Shown here in pieces: positions 7,192-14,611 of a stretch of 64,000 bases of DNA (within the stretch, counting starts at the first letter, position 1; each line of letters opens with the position of its first letter). The translations under genes were made by a program, and so were the position numbers. Under the pieces are notes generated by a model. That model searched no databases, had not been told where the DNA came from, and saw only the letters and a program-made list of their open reading frames with translations. The stretch comes from Peptococcaceae bacterium UBA7702 (GTDB taxonomy: Bacteria; Bacillota; Dehalobacteriia; UBA7702): positions 1 to 64,000 of the forward strand of contig DLGE01000001.1 in assembly GCA_002482535.1 (NCBI GenBank), in the 5' to 3' direction.

Positions 7192-7251
7192 ATACAATGT
7201 GTTGGTATAATCCATTATATCGTTGACATTGTATTGCTTCAACACTATAAT
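7192..7251. promoter_or_regulatory. overlapping divergent promoters of pdxST and the MocR gene with an inverted repeat
   Basis: Rightward: TTGACA (7224-7229), 16 nt, TATAAT (7246-7251). Leftward: TTGAAG (7237-7242 reversed), 17 nt, TATAAT (7214-7219 reversed). A 9-bp perfect inverted repeat, ATACAATGT (7192-7200) and ACATTGTAT (7226-7234), spans both. This is the expected place for PdxR-type regulator binding. Confidence 0.75.
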
Positions 7252-7285
7252 TGTATGTATAACAATATTTTATGGGAGGGAGCTT

Positions 7286-8698
7286 ATGCCCGTCAATTCT
7301 TTTGTGGATTATCCGTTATCCTGGAAAACGGAAAAAGAAAAGCTGAAAAAACCGTATTTTGAAGCCATCGCCCAGGCCATTGAGGAAGATATTGCCGGGG
7401 GGAAGCTGGCCCCCAATACGCAGCTGCCGCCCCAGCGGGAGCTTGCCGACTACCTTGATCTCAATCTGAGTACCGTTACGAGAGCCTATGAACTGTTAAA
7501 ACGCAAAGGCTATTTATATGCGGTAACAGGCCGGGGCAGCTTTGTGAAACCCAACGATGTTGACGATACCGTCTTGCTCCCCGGCGGCGAAAGGCTGCCG
7601 GTGATCGAAATGGGTTCGGTGGAGCCTTTTTCCGAATGGAACAAGGTGGTGCTGAAGGCCGCCAATCGGGTATTGGAACGTCCTGCCGCCCTTAACCTGC
7701 TGAAATACGCCCAGCCTTGGGATAATCGCTATCATCTGCAAATCGCCGGGGAGTGGCTGAAAAAGTTTCACATCGAAGTTTCCCCGGACCGCCTGATGAT
7801 CACTTCCGGCGGTCAGAATGCCCTGACCACCGCAGCCCTCGCTCTTTTTCGTCCCGGAGATAAAATCGCCACGGATCCTTACACCTACCCGAATTTTATG
7901 GACCTTGCCGCCCTTTTACAGCTCACTTTGATTCCCGTGGAAAATGACGGGGAGGGTATGGATCCCAAAGCGCTCAAACGCCTTTGCCGGGAGGAAGAGA
8001 TCAATGGGGTTTATCTGATGCCCACCTGCGCCAATCCCACCGTAGTGACGCTGGCGCAAACGCGCCGGGAAGCCCTGGCCGCCGTGATTCGTGAGGAAAA
8101 GCTGCTTCTCTTGGAGGATGACAATTATTCCTTCTTGACCCCCGTTGGTGTGCTGCCACTCTACGCCCTGATTCCCCAACAGACCGTCTACATCTGCGGC
8201 ACCTCCAATTCCATTGCCGCCGGGCTGCGGGTGGCATTTATGGTCTACCCCGAATCGCTGAAAGCGGCGCTGATCCGCGGCGCCAATACCGTCAATTTGA
8301 AGACGGCGCCGATCAACGCGGCGATCATCGTGGAATTGATCGTCAGCGGCGCCGCTAGCCGTATCATCGAAGAAAAAAAACGCTGCGCGGCAAAACGCAA
8401 CGCTGTTTTTCGGGAGCAATTTCCCGCTACGCCCCATTTTCAGGAAAACGCCTTTTTTCAGTGGCTGCCCCTTCCCGAAGGCGTTGACGGTATGCTCATC
8501 GAGACTTTGGCCCTCCGCGCCGGGGTGCGCGTCCTCTGCTCCCGGCGGTTTGCCGTGGCAAAGGAAAGGTGCTCTTACATCAGGGTCGCCACCTGTTCCC
8601 CAAAAACCGCGGCGGAATTTGAAACAGGGCTGATGCTTTTAAAAGAGATCATGGGAGCCCAAGACGCCGCCCGTCAAAAAATAGGCTTCACCCTTTGA
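7286..8698 (+). CDS. pdxR: MocR/PdxR-type regulator (GntR HTH plus aminotransferase-like domain)
   Basis: 470 residues. The N-terminal winged HTH of the GntR type (residues about 25-95, with LPPQRELADYL) is joined to a fold-type I aminotransferase domain. MocR proteins of the PdxR group sense PLP through a Schiff-base lysine and control pdxST, which is divergent here. The pyridine-nitrogen Asp (LLEDDNYSF) and a C-terminal Arg (IRVAT) are seen, but the PLP lysine motif reads GTSNSIAAGLR: Asn308 (AAT) replaces Lys. It may therefore bind PLP non-covalently or sense something else. The ATG at 7286 has GGGAGGGAG upstream. The longer open frame from 7223 begins inside the promoter and is rejected. 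The gene name rests on position as much as on sequence. Confidence 0.85.
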   Translation: MPVNSFVDYPLSWKTEKEKLKKPYFEAIAQAIEEDIAGGKLAPNTQLPPQRELADYLDLNLSTVTRAYELLKRKGYLYAVTGRGSFVKPNDVDDTVLLPGGERLPVIEMGSVEPFSEWNKVVLKAANRVLERPAALNLLKYAQPWDNRYHLQIAGEWLKKFHIEVSPDRLMITSGGQNALTTAALALFRPGDKIATDPYTYPNFMDLAALLQLTLIPVENDGEGMDPKALKRLCREEEINGVYLMPTCANPTVVTLAQTRREALAAVIREEKLLLLEDDNYSFLTPVGVLPLYALIPQQTVYICGTSNSIAAGLRVAFMVYPESLKAALIRGANTVNLKTAPINAAIIVELIVSGAASRIIEEKKRCAAKRNAVFREQFPATPHFQENAFFQWLPLPEGVDGMLIETLALRAGVRVLCSRRFAVAKERCSYIRVATCSPKTAAEFETGLMLLKEIMGAQDAARQKIGFTL

Positions 8699-8742
8699 TT
8701 TTGCGGCGGTCACAGGGGAAAAATAAAAGTACATCAAAATGC

Positions 8743-8785
8743 AAAACACCTCGGGAAAATCACCCATTTCCCCGCGGTGTTTTTT
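8743..8785 (+). terminator. terminator after the MocR gene
   Basis: Stem AAAACACC..CGGGAAA with TTTCCCCG..GGTGTTTTTT, ending in six T. Confidence 0.85.
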
Positions 8786-8822
8786 GCTGAAACGATGTAT
8801 TTTTTTCACTTTTTGCTCCGGC

Positions 8823-8850
8823 AAAACCCCGCTTTGTTGTGGGGTTTTTG
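8823..8850. terminator. second terminator-like hairpin
   Basis: AAAACCCC and GGGGTTTTT arms with a 10-nt loop. A T-run follows on both strands. It stands in tandem with the hairpin at 8743, just before a TTGACA (8848) that may be the -35 of kamA. Confidence 0.6.
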
Positions 8851-8963
8851 ACAAAGATTAATACATGTGTTACCCTTTTAACAGCGTATGCTGCGATTAT
8901 ATTGAGGAATGATTTGAATATAGCGGCGGTGTATGCTGAAAATAAAGAAAAGGAGTGACACAG

Positions 8964-10268
8964 ATGGAGAAAATCAACGTGCCTGTGCTGAATGAACAGT
9001 GGACGGATTGGCACTGGCAGCAAAAACATCGGATTCGAGATATCGATACTTTTGAAAGACTGCTGGGCATCAGATTCGGTCCGCAAGAAAGGGCAAAATT
9101 AGACGAAACGATCAAGAAATTTCCTCTTTCCATCACCCCCTACTATTTATCCCTGATCGATACGGAAGACTATGAAAACGATCCTGTTTACAAGCAATGT
9201 TTCCCCGATCCCAGGGAGCTGACGGTCAAAGGCCACGAGATGTCGGATCCTTTGGCGGAAGAGAGCGACAGCCCGGTGCCCTATTTGACGCACCGCTACC
9301 CCGACCGGGTGCTGCTTCATGTGAGCAATGTTTGCGCCATGTACTGCCGCCATTGCACGAGAAAGCGCAAGGTTGGCGACGTGGATGATATTCCGGACAA
9401 AGAATCGCTGGAAAAGGCGATTGCCTACATCAAAAAGACGTCCCGTGTCAGGGACGTGCTGCTTTCCGGGGGCGATCCGCTGATGCTTTCCGACGGTTAC
9501 CTGGATTGGATTTTAACGGAATTGAGGAAGATTGACCATGTGGAAGTCATCCGCATCGGTACCCGGGCCCCGGTGGTGTTGCCTTATCGCATCACCGATG
9601 ATTTGGTGGATATACTGAAAAAGCATCATCCTGTTTGGCTCAACACCCATTTCAATCATCCCCGGGAGATCACTTCCGCTTCCGGTGAGGCTCTGGCAAA
9701 ACTGGCGAATGCCGGCATTCCCTTGGGTAATCAGTCGGTGCTGTTGTCCGGCATCAACGATTGTCCCATCATTATGAAAAAATTAGTACAGTTATTGGTG
9801 AAAAACAGAGTAAGACCTTATTATCTGTATCAGTGCGATCTTTCGGAAGGATTGACTCATTTCAGGACATCGGTGGGCAAAGGAATCGAGATTATTGAAA
9901 ATCTCATCGGGCACACCAGCGGCTTTGCTGTTCCAACCTATGTCATCGACGCTCCGGGCGGCGGCGGCAAGATTCCCGTGATGCCCAATTACTTGATCTC
10001 CTGGTCAGATAATAAAGTCATACTCAGAAATTACGAAGGGATCATTACCACCTACCGTGAACCCGACGATTATCAGGCGGTTCCCTGCGAGAAAGCCTGT
10101 GATACCTGTAGCCTGCGGTTTAATGTGGCGGATCTGGATGAAAAGCCCGGCGTCAAGGCCGTGGGCATCAGCCGCCTGTTATCCGATTATAATGAGGATA
10201 TTTCCCTGATCCCAGAAAACAACATTCGTCTCAAACGGCGGCAAGTTTATGAAAATGACAATCCATGA
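8964..10268 (+). CDS. ablA: L-lysine 2,3-aminomutase
   Basis: 434 residues. A radical-SAM, PLP-dependent mutase converting L-lysine to L-beta-lysine. The [4Fe-4S]/SAM motif is Cys124-x3-Cys128-x2-Cys131 (CAMYCRHC). The PLP lysine lies in DAPGGGGKIP near residue 330. A C-terminal Cys pair in CEKACDTC matches the structural zinc site of KamA. The ribosome binding site AAAGGAG precedes the ATG at 8964. It is followed after 30 nt by the beta-lysine acetyltransferase, so the pair makes the compatible solute N-epsilon-acetyl-beta-lysine rather than serving lysine fermentation; no kamDE or kdd genes are near. Confidence 0.95.
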   Translation: MEKINVPVLNEQWTDWHWQQKHRIRDIDTFERLLGIRFGPQERAKLDETIKKFPLSITPYYLSLIDTEDYENDPVYKQCFPDPRELTVKGHEMSDPLAEESDSPVPYLTHRYPDRVLLHVSNVCAMYCRHCTRKRKVGDVDDIPDKESLEKAIAYIKKTSRVRDVLLSGGDPLMLSDGYLDWILTELRKIDHVEVIRIGTRAPVVLPYRITDDLVDILKKHHPVWLNTHFNHPREITSASGEALAKLANAGIPLGNQSVLLSGINDCPIIMKKLVQLLVKNRVRPYYLYQCDLSEGLTHFRTSVGKGIEIIENLIGHTSGFAVPTYVIDAPGGGGKIPVMPNYLISWSDNKVILRNYEGIITTYREPDDYQAVPCEKACDTCSLRFNVADLDEKPGVKAVGISRLLSDYNEDISLIPENNIRLKRRQVYENDNP

Positions 10269-10298
10269 AAACAAGATGGCGGAAAAAGGAGAGAACCG

Positions 10299-11129
10299 AT
10301 GGCAGATGAAATCCTTCACCTGGGTGAGAGCGTTTTACAACACGGAAAACACGGCGACCGGGTCTATTTGATGAAATTTTCCCCAAAGGACTTTCCGGCG
10401 ATCATTGGCGAACTTTACCGTCTGGCGGAAAAATACGGTTACGGCAAGATCTTCGCGAAGGTGCCCGCCTGGGCCAAAGGGGAATTTGAGGCCGCCGGTT
10501 ATCGTTGCGAAGCGCGTGTGCCACGGCTTTATGACGGCAGAGAAGATGCTTGTTTCATGGCCCGTTTTTTTGATAAAAAGAGAGAGCTTCCCCGAGAGCG
10601 GGACAAGGCAGAGGAAATTATCCGCTTGAGCCAAGCCGCTCCGCCTCAAAAGCCCGGAGCATTACCGGAGGCTTTTGCTTGCTCCGTTTTGACTTTGGCA
10701 GACGCGCCGGAAATGGCCGCCGTCTATCGGGAGGTCTTTCCTACGTATCCTTATCCCATTGATGATCCTGCCTATATCGAAGAGACCATGGCGGATCACG
10801 CGGTTTATTTCGGGATCAAAGAAAACGGGAAACTGGTGGCGTTATGCGCCGGGGAAATGGAGATGGAAAGCCGTTTTGCGGAAATGACGGATTTTGCCAC
10901 CTTGCCCCCGTACCGTTGTCAGGGGTTTGCCTCTTATCTGTTGGCGGAAGTAGAGAGGGAAATGGTGAAAAGGGGAATGCTCACCGTTTATACCATTGCC
11001 CGCAGCCTGTCTTACGGCATGAATCTGACCTTTGCCAGACATGGTTATTGTTATGGCGGAACCCTGATAAACAATACGCAAATCGGCGGCTCTATTGAGA
11101 GCATGAACGTATGGTTTAAGACACTGTAA
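10299..11129 (+). CDS. ablB: beta-lysine N6-acetyltransferase
   Basis: 276 residues. The N-terminal part is typical of AblB, and a C-terminal GNAT domain (about 135-270) carries the acetyl-CoA-binding stretch PPYRCQGFASYLL. It acetylates the epsilon amino group of beta-lysine made by the gene just upstream, giving an osmolyte known from methanogens and some Firmicutes. The ribosome binding site is AAAGGAGAG. It is the last gene of the two-gene operon, closed by a strong terminator. Confidence 0.92.
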   Translation: MADEILHLGESVLQHGKHGDRVYLMKFSPKDFPAIIGELYRLAEKYGYGKIFAKVPAWAKGEFEAAGYRCEARVPRLYDGREDACFMARFFDKKRELPRERDKAEEIIRLSQAAPPQKPGALPEAFACSVLTLADAPEMAAVYREVFPTYPYPIDDPAYIEETMADHAVYFGIKENGKLVALCAGEMEMESRFAEMTDFATLPPYRCQGFASYLLAEVEREMVKRGMLTVYTIARSLSYGMNLTFARHGYCYGGTLINNTQIGGSIESMNVWFKTL

Positions 11130-11198
11130 AGTTTTTCGGGCCGGTAGCCGTTGAGGCGCTGCCTTTGGTTGTAAGGACGGTTTCCGGTAGAAAATATA

Positions 11199-11247
11199 AA
11201 ACAGGAAAGGCAGGCGATATTTTATCGCCTGCCCTTTCTGTTTTTTG
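11199..11247. terminator. bidirectional terminator between ablB and the ABC permease gene
   Basis: A 19-bp stem (ACAGGAAAGGCAGGCGATA with its near complement) around a TTT loop. Six T follow on the plus strand and a TTTTATATTTT run on the minus strand. Confidence 0.85.
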
Positions 11248-11253
11248 TCCTTG

Positions 11254-12111
11254 TTACGCTCTTTTTTTCCGGGAAAGATTGAGGATCGCTAAGATAAAGC
11301 AGATTGCGGCGGCGGCCAGTAGGTAACCAATGCTGGTCAGAGCGGAAATCTGATGGCCGCTAAATTGGAGGGTCACTCCCAAAAACTCCTTGAATTCGTT
11401 GGCATACGCAGTGGGAACCTCGGCAAAGCCGGTGTGCATGGCGTCTTCCATCATCGTCTGGCGCAATAATACGGCGGCGTGGGACGGGGGAAATAATTTG
11501 ATGACCGTTTGCACGGCGTCGGGCAGCTGGCCAATGGGCAGATAGATGCCGGTAAGAAAACCGATCAAGGTGCCGATCACGGCGCTTGCCGTGGAAAAAG
11601 CGCTTTCGCTACTGAAAAAGGAGGTAAGTAAAAAGATCATGGAAGTGTTGGTCAGATCCGCAAGCAAAATCAAAAGAAGAACTTTGATCAGGGTATGGAA
11701 GCTCATCAGTGCGCCGCCTTCGGCGACGATATAGATTTCGGCAAAAACCAGAGTGACGACAGACATCACAAAACCGATGATAAAGGCGCTTAAAATGTAG
11801 CCTCCCGCCAAACTTCTGCGGCTTATGGGCGAAGAATAAAAGTCTTTCGTGATCTTCTGGGTTTTATCATTGACCATGGTGTTGAACGCTCCCATGGTCG
11901 TGGTGACAGAAGTGATGGCCAAGAGACCGGCCATCACCCAGTGATCCATGATTTCCCGGGCATTGCCCAGATCTTTTAAAGAAGAGGTCCAGACGTCGCC
12001 TAAGAAAAGAACATATAAACCGATGATGATGAAGGAGGCCAGCAAGGAGAAGAATACCGCCGAACGGTCCCTGAAAAAGACCAGTAGGTTGCGTTTCATA
12101 AAAGCGATCAT
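11254..12111 (-). CDS. ABC-2 type transporter permease
   Basis: 285 residues with about six membrane segments, the ABC-2 (drug/polyketide export) topology. The first is near residues 18-38, and the last ends just before the basic tail LSRKKRA. A middle stretch NDKTQKITKDFYSSPISR matches the coupling region of DrrB/YadH-like permeases. Its start overlaps the upstream ATPase gene by 4 nt. Together they form a two-gene exporter of unknown substrate. The stop lies next to a shared bidirectional terminator. Confidence 0.88.
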   Translation of the reverse strand: MIAFMKRNLLVFFRDRSAVFFSLLASFIIIGLYVLFLGDVWTSSLKDLGNAREIMDHWVMAGLLAITSVTTTMGAFNTMVNDKTQKITKDFYSSPISRRSLAGGYILSAFIIGFVMSVVTLVFAEIYIVAEGGALMSFHTLIKVLLLILLADLTNTSMIFLLTSFFSSESAFSTASAVIGTLIGFLTGIYLPIGQLPDAVQTVIKLFPPSHAAVLLRQTMMEDAMHTGFAEVPTAYANEFKEFLGVTLQFSGHQISALTSIGYLLAAAAICFILAILNLSRKKRA

Positions 12112-13025
12112 TGGCGTAACTCCTTTCCCGTGATCCCGATAAAGGCGTCGTCCATGGTGCCGGCGATCACTTCGAAGCTGCTGATGAAGGGTTCGCAGCG
12201 GTGAAGCAAGGGCAGGGCATCCAGGGTTTTTTCGATATTGACAATGAGCTGATCGGCAATTTGCCGATGGGAAAGGCCTGCTCCCTGCAATATTTCTTTG
12301 ACAGTGTCAAAATCAGTGCAGGTCAGACGTAATTTATCCGTGGCGTATTTTTGCTTGAGGTCGGAGGGCGTGCCTTTGGCGGCGATTTCGCCGTTATCGA
12401 TGACGATCACAAAATCAGCTTCCGCCGCTTCCTCCATATAATGGGTGGTGAGAAAGACGGTGATGCCTCTGTCCCTTTGCAGTTTTTGGATCGTCTCCCA
12501 AACGGCTTTTCTGGTCTGGGGGTCTAAGCCCGTGGTGGGTTCGTCCAAAAAGAGGATTTTCGGCATGTGGATTAAGGCCCTGGCGATATCGCAGCGGCGG
12601 CGCTGACCGCCGGAAAGTTTGCCGTAGGGGCGTTTTGCGTATTCCGTAACCCCCGATAACGTCATGGCCTCCCTGACGGCGTTTTTTAAAGAGGCCCCTC
12701 TCAAACCGTAGAGGGCGCCGCGGCAGCGCATGTTTTCTTCCACCGTGAGGCGTTTATCCAAGAGGCTGTCCTGAAAAACGGCGCCGATGGCTTTGCGGAT
12801 CGCCTCGTCCTGCTTGCACAAAATAGCGCCGTCGACGCTGATTGTGCCGCTGTCCGGCTTTAAGAAGGTGCAGATGATATCGATGGTGGTGCTTTTCCCC
12901 GCGCCGTTGGGGCCTAAAAAGGCGAATAGCTTGCCTTCTTCCGCATAGAAGCTGATGCCTTTCACCGCTTCGATGTTGCCGTATGATTTTTTTAGGTTTT
13001 CGACTTCAATGATATGACGCATCAT
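12108..13025 (-). CDS. ABC transporter ATP-binding protein (DrrA-like)
   Basis: 305 residues. A complete nucleotide-binding domain: Walker A GPNGAGKST (about 39-47), signature LSGGQRRR, Walker B ILFLDEPTTGLDP and the switch His in LTTHY. A C-terminal extension of about 80 residues is typical of DrrA-type exporters. The ribosome binding site AAAGGGAAC lies before two tandem ATG codons. It forms an operon with the permease that overlaps its end. The TetR gene just upstream on the same strand may regulate it. Confidence 0.9.
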   Translation of the reverse strand: MMRHIIEVENLKKSYGNIEAVKGISFYAEEGKLFAFLGPNGAGKSTTIDIICTFLKPDSGTISVDGAILCKQDEAIRKAIGAVFQDSLLDKRLTVEENMRCRGALYGLRGASLKNAVREAMTLSGVTEYAKRPYGKLSGGQRRRCDIARALIHMPKILFLDEPTTGLDPQTRKAVWETIQKLQRDRGITVFLTTHYMEEAAEADFVIVIDNGEIAAKGTPSDLKQKYATDKLRLTCTDFDTVKEILQGAGLSHRQIADQLIVNIEKTLDALPLLHRCEPFISSFEVIAGTMDDAFIGITGKELRQ

Positions 13026-13147
13026 GTTCCCTTTCTTTGATCTTTTGATGGATTTTTGTTATAATATTGTGCCGCAAAAAACAAGGGTTTCCGGTAAGCC
13101 GCTTTTTTCGGGGTAAGCTGCCTAAGACCCACAAAGCACTGCAAGGT

Positions 13148-13744
13148 TCAACGGAGGAAAAATTTCTCCTGGCCTTTGGTGATGAGATCGTAAATAAGCA
13201 GCGCCGTATCGTGTGTTGGCTTTGTCATACCGTCTTTCAGCCACTGTTTGATCACGCCGATACAGCCGTTGGCGAAAAAGAGAAAGGCGTATTCCGCGTC
13301 TTCCTGATCCATATCTTTGCCGATGGCCGTCGGCAAGAGATCAAGGCGGGCCAAGATCATGATGATATCCTCCTCAAAGGAAATATCGCCGTTGGCGTTG
13401 AGCAGCAGGTCTACCAACTCGGCATTGGCTTTGATATACTCTAAAATTTTTTCAAGCATCTCTGCGGTGGTACGGTCCGGGGCGTTGGGATCGTAGTTTG
13501 CGAGATAGTCCTTGACATCATCGACGAGATCGCTTTCGATTTGATGCAGCAGATCGTATTGGTCGATATAGTGAGCGTAAAAAGTAGCGCGGTTAACATC
13601 GGCCAAAGCGCAGATCTCTTTGATGGTGATCTTGGCGATGGACTTTTCCTTCAGCAGCTTGATAAAGCTGTTTTTGATGACCATTTTAGAATACTTGACC
13701 CGGCGGTCGACCTTCTTTTCCGCTTTTTTTTGATCATTGGGCAT
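13148..13744 (-). CDS. TetR/AcrR family transcriptional regulator
   Basis: 198 residues. The N-terminal TetR HTH lies at about residues 20-66, with TIKEICALADVNRATFYAHY matching the helix-turn-helix and the conserved Tyr/Phe after it. The C-terminal ligand domain is all-helical and unassigned, of the kind seen in DhaS-like members. AGGTGA is 6 nt before the ATG. It lies between two ABC systems, upstream of one and divergent from the FtsX-type one. Two palindromes in its promoter region (13781-13831) are likely its operators, so the divergent exporter is the most direct target. Confidence 0.9.
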   Translation of the reverse strand: MPNDQKKAEKKVDRRVKYSKMVIKNSFIKLLKEKSIAKITIKEICALADVNRATFYAHYIDQYDLLHQIESDLVDDVKDYLANYDPNAPDRTTAEMLEKILEYIKANAELVDLLLNANGDISFEEDIIMILARLDLLPTAIGKDMDQEDAEYAFLFFANGCIGVIKQWLKDGMTKPTHDTALLIYDLITKGQEKFFLR

Positions 13745-13780
13745 AATCGTTCACCTGTAAAATAATTTTTTCAAATTAAA

Positions 13781-13831
13781 CAACAGATTTTTGAAATCCG
13801 TTGAATAAACGGCAGATTTTAAAAATCTGCC
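13781..13831. promoter_or_regulatory. two palindromic operators, likely TetR sites
   Basis: P1 at 13781-13803 is CAACAGATTT, TTG, AAATCCGTTG (one mismatch). P2 at 13811-13831 is GGCAGATTTT, A, AAAATCTGCC (perfect). Both share CAGATTT..AAATC and their centres are 29 bp apart. Confidence 0.7.
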
Positions 13832-13833
13832 TG

Positions 13834-13862
13834 TTGAATTCGAAACACAATGTTATTATACT
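13834..13862 (+). promoter_or_regulatory. promoter of the FtsX-type ABC operon
   Basis: TTGAAT (13834-13839), 17 nt, TATACT (13857-13862). The -35 starts 3 nt after palindrome P2. Confidence 0.75.
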
Positions 13863-13909
13863 GTATCCAAGATAGATAATCAACACCATGTACAATAATT
13901 GGAGGAACT

Positions 13910-14611
13910 ATGACATTTATTGAATTTGAACAGGTCAGCAAAGAATATCATACAGGAGATGTCGTCATCAAGGCCGTGGAGAACTGCTCTTTTTCCGTGG
14001 AAGAAGGGGAGCTGGTGGTGATTTTGGGGCCTTCCGGCGCCGGTAAGACGACGGTTTTGAATTTGTTGGGCGGTATGGACAGCCCCAGCGGCGGCCGCAT
14101 CAACGTCGGCGGCAATGAGATCCATCACCTAAATAGAAAAGACCTCACGGGCTACAGGCGCAACGATATCGGCTTTGTTTTTCAGTTTTATAATTTGGTG
14201 GAAAATCTCACGGCTTTGGAAAACGTGGAATTGGCCTCACAGATCTGTACCGATTCCCTTGATCCCAAAACCGTTTTGGATCAGGTTGGCTTGAGCCACC
14301 GCATCAATCATTTTCCCTCCCAGCTCTCTGGGGGGGAGCAGCAGCGTGTCGCCATTGCAAGGGCGGTGGCGAAAAGTCCTAAACTGTTGCTTTGCGATGA
14401 GCCCACCGGTGCTCTTGACAGCGTTACAGGCCAGCGGATCATCGAACTTTTGCAGCAGACCTGCAAAAAAATGAAAACCACGACCCTGTTGATTACCCAT
14501 AATGCCGTCGTCGCCGAAATCGCCGATAAGGTGATTCACATCAAAAACGGTACCGTTGAACAGATTGTCAGGAATCTTCATCCCAAATCAGCACAGGAGC
14601 TCGCTTGGTAA
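13910..14611 (+). CDS. ABC transporter ATP-binding protein (LolD/MacB-like)
   Basis: 233 residues. Walker A GPSGAGKT (about 42-49), the Q-loop FQFYNLVENLT, signature LSGGEQQRVAIARA, Walker B LLLCDEPTGALDS and switch His in LITHN. This is the MacB/LolD subfamily that pairs with FtsX-type permeases in mechanotransmission or peptide-export systems. The ribosome binding site TTGGAGG is 5 nt before the ATG. The stop TAA overlaps the permease ATG by one base. Confidence 0.92.
   Translation: MTFIEFEQVSKEYHTGDVVIKAVENCSFSVEEGELVVILGPSGAGKTTVLNLLGGMDSPSGGRINVGGNEIHHLNRKDLTGYRRNDIGFVFQFYNLVENLTALENVELASQICTDSLDPKTVLDQVGLSHRINHFPSQLSGGEQQRVAIARAVAKSPKLLLCDEPTGALDSVTGQRIIELLQQTCKKMKTTTLLITHNAVVAEIADKVIHIKNGTVEQIVRNLHPKSAQELAW

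Noticed and set aside
7223..7285. Longer N-terminus for the MocR gene
   Set aside because: It would start at the -35 box and lacks a binding site.
13067..13147. Direct repeats GGTAAGC(C/T)GC near 13093 and 13120
   Set aside because: Only two imperfect copies without symmetry or relation to a promoter box.
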